Assembly (NCBI GenBank): GCA_050246915.1
Contig: JBFWVD010000074.1
Location: forward strand, 1 to 21,658
From: JBFWVD01 sp050246915
GTDB lineage: Bacteria; Actinomycetota; Acidimicrobiia; Acidimicrobiales; Ilumatobacteraceae
DNA: 21,658 bases
Reading direction: 5' to 3'
Shown: positions 1 to 5,341 of the stretch, piece after piece
How the letters are laid out: each line of letters opens with the position of its first letter
How positions within the stretch are numbered: the first letter of the stretch is position 1
Notes under the pieces: generated by a model
Told to the model about the DNA's origin: nothing
What the model saw: the letters and a program-made list of their open reading frames with translations, nothing else
The model's database searches: none
Made by a program: the position numbers and the translations under genes

Positions 1-261
1 CGGCTGCAGCAGGCCACCGCGCAGGTAGGCGATCAGGGCGGCGTCGGCCACGCCGTTGCCGGAGATGCAGCCGCCGCCGTGCTCCTCGGGCACGAGCATC
101 GAGAACCAGCCGAGCTCGGCCGCCTGCCGCCGGTAGGACGCCGCGAAGGCGCCGTCGCGCCGCTCGACGTCCCGTACGACGGTGAGCGGGCAGGCCTGTT
201 CCATGAAGCGCGAGGACACGTCGAGCAACGCCCGCTGGTCCTCGGTGACGTCGGTGTCCAC
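1..261 (-). CDS. Acyl-CoA dehydrogenase, N-terminal part (gene runs off the left edge)
   Basis: The minus strand is open from about 282 to the window edge and encodes an acyl-CoA dehydrogenase N-terminal helical domain. It begins with an EDQRALLD-type helix, continues through RRQAAELGWFSMLVPEEHGGG, and ends in a GVADAALIAYLRGG-type segment. That order (helix, ELGW, PEE.GG) is typical of the first 90 residues of the flavoprotein family that oxidises acyl-CoA thioesters to enoyl-CoA. The GTG at 261 is preferred because a purine-rich GAAGGGGG lies about 6 nt upstream; an in-frame ATG at 282 would add seven residues. About 87 codons are visible, so the active-site glutamate and the substrate class cannot be judged. 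It is divergent from the PTH2-like gene. Confidence 0.85.
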   Translation of the reverse strand, partial: MDTDVTEDQRALLDVSSRFMEQACPLTVVRDVERRDGAFAASYRRQAAELGWFSMLVPEEHGGGCISGNGVADAALIAYLRGGLLQP

Positions 262-359
262 CGAACCCCCTTCGGATCTCATCCCACCGATCCGCGGGTG
301 CGGCCCGGTGCGCCGCCATTCTTGCCCTTCCCGACGCAGCCGGTCCCAAGTCGCGTGCC

Positions 360-1043
360 GTGGGGTTCTTCCCACCAGAATGCGGGGTCGTGGGATCACC
401 GTGGGCCATGCAGTTCGTCGTGCGGGTGGAGCGGCTGGAGCCGCCACGTCACAGCGATGTGTGCGAGCTGACCGCCACGGCCACGCTGCGCCTGCTGACC
501 GACGAGCGCACGCGCCCTGGTGGCGAGTGGGCCGAGCCGGTGCAACGGTGGCTGGCGGGCCGCATCCGCAAGCACGTGCGGCGGGCCCGAGGGGCGGCCT
601 GGCAGCGGGTGGCCGCGCTCGACGGGCTGACGGTGGCCCGCGACGGCGCCGAGGTACGGGCCCTGCTGCCCTACCCGCTCGATGCGCTGCCGCGCGACCT
701 CGCCCGGCTCCAGCTGGAGGGCCTCGAGCTGGATGACCCGGCCCGACGGCGGTGCATCGACACCGTGGCCGATGGTCCGGTGGTGGCCTCGATCTGCCCG
801 CACCCGGTGCTGCCCACGGGAAAGGCCGCGGCTGCGGCCGCCCATGCGGCGCAGCTCGCGGCCGGAAGGATGTCGCCCGCCCGCCTGGCGCGGTGGGCGG
901 CGGCTGGGTTCCCGGTCACCGTCGAACACCCCGACGCGGACCGGTGGCCGCGGTTGCGGGCCAACGCCCAGGTGGAGATCGTCGATGCCGGTTACACGGT
1001 GGTCGAGCCGAACACGACCACCGCGCTGGCCCGCTGGGCCTGA
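360..1043 (+). CDS. PTH2-type peptidyl-tRNA hydrolase with N-terminal extension
   Basis: The 227-residue product carries a PTH2 signature in its C-terminal half. LPTGKAAAAAAHAA (about 151-164) matches the family's GKGK..AQCAHAA helix. RWAAAGFPVTVE matches the W..(S/A)G.KKVVL strand. VDAGYTVVEPNTTTALA matches RDAGRTQ.APGT.T.LA, with the conserved Asp and Thr retained. PTH2 enzymes release stalled peptidyl-tRNA. The N-terminal half (PWAMQFVVRVER, then ARGAAWQRV) is the extension I associate with actinobacterial members. The most upstream start is GTG 360; GTG 390 or ATG 408 are equally possible because conservation begins around PWAMQ. The gene is convergent with the DUF2892 gene, their stop codons 19 bp apart. 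Catalytic competence is inferred from the family only. Confidence 0.7.
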   Translation: MGFFPPECGVVGSPWAMQFVVRVERLEPPRHSDVCELTATATLRLLTDERTRPGGEWAEPVQRWLAGRIRKHVRRARGAAWQRVAALDGLTVARDGAEVRALLPYPLDALPRDLARLQLEGLELDDPARRRCIDTVADGPVVASICPHPVLPTGKAAAAAAHAAQLAAGRMSPARLARWAAAGFPVTVEHPDADRWPRLRANAQVEIVDAGYTVVEPNTTTALARWA

Positions 1044-1062
1044 CGGCCGCCCCGGTCTCCGC

Positions 1063-1278
1063 TCAGCGGCTCGAGGCGCGCCTGTCGGTGTTGATGTGCA
1101 GCGGCAGGTAGAGCGGGCACGAACCGACGGCGGCGGTGGCCGCCATCACCACCGCCAGGACGAGGGCGATGATCCCGCCGACGGAGCCGAAGCCCGCCAC
1201 GGCGGCGACGATGAGCAGCACCACGGCCAGCACGCCCCGGCCGGCCCGGTCGATCGATCCCATGTTCTTCTTCAGCAT
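1063..1278 (-). CDS. Small DUF2892 (YgaP-like) inner membrane protein
   Basis: This 71-residue protein starts MLKKNMGSIDRAGR, the usual opening of DUF2892 proteins. Two hydrophobic segments follow (about residues 14-31 and 34-52), then the conserved GSCPLYLPL end with its cysteine. DUF2892 forms the membrane hairpin of YgaP-type rhodaneses and is often found near sulfur-transfer genes; its molecular role is not settled. ATG 1278 is decided by a perfect AGGAGG (1289-1284) five nt upstream; the longer reading frame to 1365 has no support. It lies 130 bp downstream of the short-chain dehydrogenase on the same strand. A second DUF2892 domain is fused to a rhodanese at 3206-3778, which ties this gene to the sulfur module in theme. 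Confidence 0.85.
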   Translation of the reverse strand: MLKKNMGSIDRAGRGVLAVVLLIVAAVAGFGSVGGIIALVLAVVMAATAAVGSCPLYLPLHINTDRRASSR

Positions 1279-1408
1279 CACGGCCTCCTGTGGTCGATGA
1301 TGCTGATGCTTGCAGCCGCAAACGCTGCTGCGCAGAGCCGGAAGTCCCCCCGCTCGACGGGCCACACGTCAGCAGCGGAGCTGTCGGCGTCCGGCTCACG
1401 AGCTCCCG

Positions 1409-2170
1409 CTAGGTCATCGCCCCCGGTGCCAGACCGGCGGTCTCGCCGCCGTCGGCCACGAACTCGGCACCGGTGGAGAAGCTGGATTCGTCGCTGGCCA
1501 GGAACACGATGAGCTGGGACAGCTCCTCCGGTCGACCGACCCGGCGCATCGCCACGTGTTTCTGCGGCGTCACCAACGACTCGGTCATCGGCGTGGCCAC
1601 CACACCGGGGTGCACCGAGTTGCAGCGCACACCCGAGGCGCCCAGATCGAGCGCCACCGACTTGGTCAGGCCCCGCACGCCGAACTTGGCCGCGTTGTAG
1701 CCCGACAGGGCGGCGTAGCCCTGCAGCCCGGCCGTGGACGAGATGTTGATGATCGAGCTCGGTGCCGCCGCCTTGAGGGCCTCGACGCTGGCGTGGATGC
1801 CGTTGAACACCCCGGTCAGGTTGATGGCGATCACCCGATCCCACTCCTGTGGCGCGTAGTGTCCGATCGGCCCGAAGTTGGCGATGCCGGCGTTGTTGAC
1901 GAGCACGTTCAGCTTGCCGAAGCGATCGACGGTGGCCTGCACCGCGGCGGCCCACTGGTCCCGATCGGTCACGTCGAGGTGCACGTAGGCGGCGGCGTCG
2001 CCCAGCTCGGCGGCGAGCGCCTCCCCTTCGGCATCGAGCACGTCGGCCAGCACCACCTCAGCGCCCTGGGCCACCATCGCCCGGGCATGGCTCGCACCCA
2101 TGCCCCGGGCGCCGCCGGAGATGAGGGCCACCTTGCCCTCGAGGCGGACACCGGTGGGGAACTCGGCCAT
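1409..2170 (-). CDS. Short-chain dehydrogenase/reductase (classical SDR)
   Basis: A 253-residue, full-length classical SDR. The Rossmann glycine motif GGARGMG is at residues 19-25. An acidic residue (Asp43) ends the second strand, which usually favours NAD(H). NNAG is at 92-95, and the catalytic set is Asn117, Ser144/145, Tyr158 and Lys162 (YNAAK). The closest subfamily by eye is the hydroxysteroid / 3-oxoacyl reductase group, but the substrate cannot be read from sequence. ATG 2170 has GGAGA about 8 nt upstream. The open frame continues to 3052, but that extension is antisense to the persulfide dioxygenase and is not coding. It is divergent from that dioxygenase and shares a 192-bp intergenic region with it. 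Confidence 0.95.
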   Translation of the reverse strand: MAEFPTGVRLEGKVALISGGARGMGASHARAMVAQGAEVVLADVLDAEGEALAAELGDAAAYVHLDVTDRDQWAAAVQATVDRFGKLNVLVNNAGIANFGPIGHYAPQEWDRVIAINLTGVFNGIHASVEALKAAAPSSIINISSTAGLQGYAALSGYNAAKFGVRGLTKSVALDLGASGVRCNSVHPGVVATPMTESLVTPQKHVAMRRVGRPEELSQLIVFLASDESSFSTGAEFVADGGETAGLAPGAMT

Positions 2171-2326
2171 GACGCGTCTCCTTCCGTGGCGCCCGAACGG
2201 CGGGCGCACACTGCGACCACGAGCCGCAGCACCGCGGGAGCGTAGGGCGTGACGGGTATCCGATGTGCCCGCACCCGGCAACGCGGTGCGCCCCACCCGT
2301 GGCGGCGGCATACGGCCGGGGGGTAC

Positions 2327-2353
2327 TTGCGTAGATACCCATGGGGGTATAGA
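2327..2353 (+). promoter_or_regulatory. Putative promoter of the persulfide dioxygenase gene
   Basis: A TTGCGT (2327-2332) and a TATAGA (2348-2353) are spaced by 15 nt, a short spacer. The operator-like palindrome occupies the spacer and the start of the -10. Transcription would begin near 2359-2361, leaving only a few bases before ATG 2363. There is no convincing ribosome binding site, so a leaderless mRNA is possible. Confidence 0.35.
2335..2350. promoter_or_regulatory. CsoR/CstR-type operator-like pseudo-palindrome
   Basis: The sequence ATACCCATGGGGGTAT is an inverted repeat with arms ATACCC and GGGTAT around a four-base centre. Operators of the CsoR/CstR family are G/C-tract pseudo-palindromes flanked by ATA/TAT, and CstR regulates persulfide-dioxygenase/rhodanese genes. 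The site ends 12 nt before the ATG at 2363 and overlaps the presumed -10 box, which fits repression relieved by per/polysulfide. No CsoR-family gene lies in the window, so the regulator is inferred. Confidence 0.6.
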
Positions 2354-2362
2354 GTGAGCACC

Positions 2363-3081
2363 ATGTTCTTCCGGCAGTACTACCTCGAATGCCTCTCGCA
2401 CGCCTCCTACCTCATCGGTGACGAGTCGACCGGCCGAGCCGTCGTGGTCGATCCGCAGCGCGACATCAGCCAGTATCTGGAAGACGCCGCGGAGCACGGC
2501 CTCAAGATCGAGCGGGTCATCGAGACCCACTTCCACGCCGACTTCCTGTCGGGTCACCTCGAGCTGGCCGCCGCCACCGGCGCCGCCATCTCCTACGGCG
2601 AGGCCGCCGTCGGCCGCGCCGAGTTCGCCATCGAGCCGCTCGCCCATCGCCAGCGCCTCTCGCTCGGCGAGGTGGAGCTCGAGGTCCGCGCCACCCCCGG
2701 CCACACCCCCGAATCGATCAGCGTCGTCGTGTACGAGCACGCCGACGCCGAGCCCTACGGGGTGTTGACGGGCGACACGATGTTCATCGGCGACGTGGGC
2801 CGGCCGGATCTGCTGACCTCGGTGGGCGTGTCCGCCGACGAGCTCGCCCGCCAGCTCCACCGGTCGCTGCACAACGAGCTGCTGACCCTGCCCGACGCCA
2901 CCCGGGTCTACCCCGCCCACGGCGCCGGATCGGCGTGCGGCAAGAACCTGTCCTCGGAGACGGTGTCCACCATCGGCGAGCAGCGCCGCTACAACTACGC
3001 CCTGCAGCCGATGAGCGAGGAAGCGTTCGTCGAGGCCGTCACCGAGGGCCAACCCGCCGCGCCGCTGTACTTCGCCTTCTC
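2363..3081 (+). CDS. ETHE1/CstB-like persulfide dioxygenase (MBL fold), 3' end lost in assembly gap
   Basis: The 239 visible residues form a complete metallo-beta-lactamase domain of the glyoxalase-II/ETHE1 type. THFHAD is at 55-60, TPGHTPES contains His114, GDTMFIGDVGRPDLL contains Asp138, and YPAHGAGSACGKNLSSE contains His186. His56, His114 and Asp138 correspond to the Fe(II) triad of persulfide dioxygenases, which oxidise glutathione or low-molecular-weight persulfide to sulfite. Relatives with this PAHGAGSACGKN segment usually continue for about 200 more residues with one or two rhodanese domains (CstB type), and that part would fall in the N run. ATG 2363 is chosen from the family N-terminus (MFFRQYYLECL.HASYLIGD); an in-frame GTG lies at 2354. 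It is first in a putative + strand operon with two rhodanese genes. Confidence 0.93.
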
Positions 3082-3181
3082 NNNNNNNNNNNNNNNNNNN
3101 NNNNNNNNNNNNNNNNNNNNNNNNNNNNNNNNNNNNNNNNNNNNNNNNNNNNNNNNNNNNNNNNNNNNNNNNNNNNNNNNN
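3082..3181. other. Assembly gap (100 N)
   Basis: Exactly 100 N, the conventional placeholder for a gap of unknown size. It interrupts the persulfide dioxygenase gene. A reading frame that appears to continue across it into the next gene is an artefact, because the following gene has its own ribosome binding site and start at 3206. Confidence 0.99.
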
Positions 3182-3205
3182 CCCTCACCAAGGAGACCCC
3201 CCACC

Positions 3206-3778
3206 GTGCAATCCCGGATCAGCCCCGCAGAACTGCGCTCCCTGCTGCGAGACGACCCGACCACCCGGATCCTCGACGTCCGCACCGGCGGCGAGTTCGA
3301 GACCGTGCACATCCCCGGCTCGTACAACGTGCCCCTCGACGATCTCGGCGAGCACGGGGCCACGATCGCCAGCATCGATGAGCCGGTCGTGCTCGTGTGC
3401 CTCTCCGGCGGCCGGGCCTCCAAGGCCGAGGCCGCGCTGGCCGGGCTCGGCATGGCCAACCTCCATGTGCTCGACGGCGGCATCACCGCCTGGGAGCAGC
3501 AGGGCTACGACGTGCGCCGCTGCGCCACGGGCCGCTGGTCGCTCGAGCGTCAGGTGCGCCTGGTGGCCGGCTCGGTGGTGCTCACCGCCATCCTGGCCAG
3601 CACGGTGGTGCCGCCGATGAAGTGGCTGGCCGGCGCCTTCGGCTTCGGTCTCACGTTCGCGGCGTTGACCAACACCTGCGCCATGGGCATGTTGCTGGCC
3701 AAGCTGCCCTACAACCGCACCAACAACTGCGACGTCGACACGATGGTCGACCGGCTCCGCGTCGGCGCGGCGGCCTGA
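3206..3778 (+). CDS. Rhodanese-DUF2892 fusion (YgaP-like membrane sulfurtransferase)
   Basis: A 190-residue protein. The rhodanese domain (about 1-108) has RILDVRTGGEFETVHIPGSYNVP and an active-site loop CLSGGR with Cys65, the residue that carries the persulfide. A DUF2892 domain follows (about 110-170), with two hydrophobic helices and the LTNTCAMGMLLAKLPYNR end. This is the YgaP architecture: a cytoplasmic sulfurtransferase anchored by a membrane hairpin. GTG 3206 is chosen because AAGGAG lies about 9 nt upstream, just after the assembly gap, and because the family starts at this point. It probably accepts or hands on sulfane sulfur produced or consumed by the preceding dioxygenase; that link is inferred from adjacency and family. 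Confidence 0.9.
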   Translation: MQSRISPAELRSLLRDDPTTRILDVRTGGEFETVHIPGSYNVPLDDLGEHGATIASIDEPVVLVCLSGGRASKAEAALAGLGMANLHVLDGGITAWEQQGYDVRRCATGRWSLERQVRLVAGSVVLTAILASTVVPPMKWLAGAFGFGLTFAALTNTCAMGMLLAKLPYNRTNNCDVDTMVDRLRVGAAA

Positions 3779-3880
3779 TCGGCCCGCCGCGGCCTTCCCA
3801 GCCCCCACCCGCCGGCACCAGGCCCGATCCGCGCCGGCACCCATCCGAACCAGCATCCAACCCCCGGAACAGGAACACCG

Positions 3881-4222
3881 ATGACCGTGAAGATCCGTGA
3901 GATCGACGTCCGCGAGGCCGGGCGCCTCGCCGAAGAGGGCGCCTTCCTCCTCGATGTGCGAGAGGATGACGAATGGGCGGCCGGCCACGCCCCGACGGCG
4001 ACCCACCTGCCCCTGGGGCGGCTGGGCGACATCGCCTCGGTGGTGTCGCCGGGCACGCCGATCGTGGCCATCTGCCGCTCGGGCAACCGCTCGGGGCGGG
4101 CCACCGAGGCGCTGACCGCGGCCGGGTACGACGTGGTCAACATGGCCGGCGGCATGACGGCGTGGGCCGCGGCCGGCCTGCCGGTGGTCGGCGGCAACGG
4201 CGCCGCCGGCACCGTCATCTGA
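3881..4222 (+). CDS. Single-domain rhodanese sulfurtransferase
   Basis: A 113-residue stand-alone rhodanese. It shows FLLDVREDDEWAAGHAPTATHLPLGRL, the active-site loop CRSGNRSG with Cys65, and the closing NMAGGMTAWAAAGLPV. The CRSGNRS loop is typical of GlpE/PspE-type single-domain enzymes that move sulfane sulfur between thiosulfate, persulfides and protein thiols. No signal peptide is visible, so it is cytoplasmic. ATG 3881 follows an AGGAAC-type purine stretch. It lies 102 bp downstream of the rhodanese-DUF2892 gene on the same strand, presumably in the same transcript, and is followed by a strong hairpin at 4251-4282. Confidence 0.92.
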   Translation: MTVKIREIDVREAGRLAEEGAFLLDVREDDEWAAGHAPTATHLPLGRLGDIASVVSPGTPIVAICRSGNRSGRATEALTAAGYDVVNMAGGMTAWAAAGLPVVGGNGAAGTVI

Positions 4223-4250
4223 ACCACCCGTACCGCCACCCGGCCGCACC

Positions 4251-4282
4251 GCCCGGACCGCGACGTTCGTCGCGGCCCGGGC
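4251..4282 (+). terminator. GC-rich hairpin after the sulfur operon
   Basis: A 14-bp stem with a single A-C mismatch (arms 4251-4264 and 4269-4282) closes on a GTTC loop, 28 nt past the rhodanese stop. There is no T-tract, as is common in very GC-rich genomes. It sits between convergent genes and could serve either strand. Confidence 0.55.
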
Positions 4283-4378
4283 GGCGGCGCGTCAGGCCTT
4301 GCGGGTCCCAGAGGCTCCGTCGCTGGTTGAGGGGCGACCCTGGTGGATCGCCCGCGGAGCTGCCAGGGCTGCGGAACG

Positions 4379-5164
4379 TCAGCGGTGGCGGGCGAGGAAG
4401 GCGACCACCGCCTCGTTCCAGCGGTGCGGGTCCTGGGCGTTCACCGGGTGGCCGGCGTCGAGCTCCACCACCTCGACGGCGGCCATCCGCCGGGCGCGCG
4501 GCACCAACCGCAGGAACTGCTCCTCCCGCACGCCGACGGTGAGCAGCGTGGGCGGCCGCAACTCGGCCAGGCGCTCCCCCAGTGGCAGCGCCGCGGTGGT
4601 GTGGCGCATCGAGTGGGCGAGCCCGACGGCGTCGTGCTCGGCGAACTCGGCGGCCAGCAGCGCCCGGGTGGCCGCGTCGATGCGGCGGGAGCTGGCCGGG
4701 TTGAGCTTGGCGTGGCGCAGGAAGCCGGTGCCCTCCGTGTGCAACCGCGCCACCACGGGATCGACGGTGCGGGCGTGCAGTTGCGGCCAACCCTCGGCCT
4801 TGGCGAAGGCGGAGAGGCTGTTGGTGACCACCTGGGCGGCGACGCGGTCGGGGTGGGCCAGCCCGTAGTGCAGCACCAGCCCGGCGCCCATCGACTGGCC
4901 GATGGTGAACCAGCGCTCGGCCCCGAGCTCGCGGCGCAACAGCTCGAACTGCTCGACGTAGGCGGCCGGCAGGTAGCGCTCGTGCTCGGCGGGGCTGGGC
5001 GAGCGGCCGTGCCCCCACAGCTCCACCACCACCGGCCGGCACACCGCCCGCAGGGCCTCGACGTTGTCCCGCCAGTACGAGCGGCTACCGAGGGCACCGT
5101 GCACCAGCAACGCGAACGGGCCGTCACCGTCGTGCACCACGGCGTGCAGCCGCTCCTCGCTCAC
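4379..5164 (-). CDS. Alpha/beta hydrolase fold enzyme
   Basis: A 261-residue protein of typical alpha/beta hydrolase length. It shows the oxyanion motif VHGALG (HG at 22-23), ELWGHGRSP, the nucleophile elbow GQSMG with Ser91, and DAGHPVNAQDP with the catalytic His239. In the strand where the acid residue normally follows (GxxD), the sequence reads TVGVREEQF, so Glu214 or Glu215 may replace the usual Asp. The substrate is unknown; the nearest families are esterases, C-C hydrolases and haloperoxidase-like enzymes. GTG 5164 is chosen because GGAGGAG (5177-5171) is correctly spaced upstream. It is convergent with the rhodanese gene and is the last very GC-rich gene before the polysaccharide locus. 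Confidence 0.9.
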   Translation of the reverse strand: MSEERLHAVVHDGDGPFALLVHGALGSRSYWRDNVEALRAVCRPVVVELWGHGRSPSPAEHERYLPAAYVEQFELLRRELGAERWFTIGQSMGAGLVLHYGLAHPDRVAAQVVTNSLSAFAKAEGWPQLHARTVDPVVARLHTEGTGFLRHAKLNPASSRRIDAATRALLAAEFAEHDAVGLAHSMRHTTAALPLGERLAELRPPTLLTVGVREEQFLRLVPRARRMAAVEVVELDAGHPVNAQDPHRWNEAVVAFLARHR

Positions 5165-5341
5165 CCGTCGCTCCTCCCCGGTCGGCCGGCCCACGCTACC
5201 GTGCCCGGCAGGGGCTGCCCGCCGAGCGTCACGACTCCCGTAATCCGCCAGCGGCAGCAGCCAACCGGACCAGTTGCTCCGACCCGTCCAACGACATCAT
5301 CACCGCGCTACCTTGGGCCGGCGTTGACGATCCAGGGAATG

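Noticed and set aside
1310..2245. Plus-strand 311-codon frame opposite the short-chain dehydrogenase
   Set aside because: The minus strand encodes a full SDR with all catalytic residues; the plus frame shows no family motif.
2171..3052. N-terminal extension of the short-chain dehydrogenase to 547 residues
   Set aside because: The extension is antisense to the persulfide dioxygenase, has no family similarity, and the SDR family start coincides with ATG 2170 and its ribosome binding site.
2249..3778. A single 509-codon frame joining the dioxygenase to the rhodanese-DUF2892 protein
   Set aside because: It passes through 100 N of unknown real length; the downstream gene has its own AAGGAG and GTG start.
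4331..4353. Inverted repeat GGGCGA...TCGCCC downstream of the alpha/beta hydrolase as a second terminator
   Set aside because: A stem of only 6 bp with a 10-nt loop is expected often by chance in such GC-rich DNA; the hairpin at 4251-4282 is far stronger.
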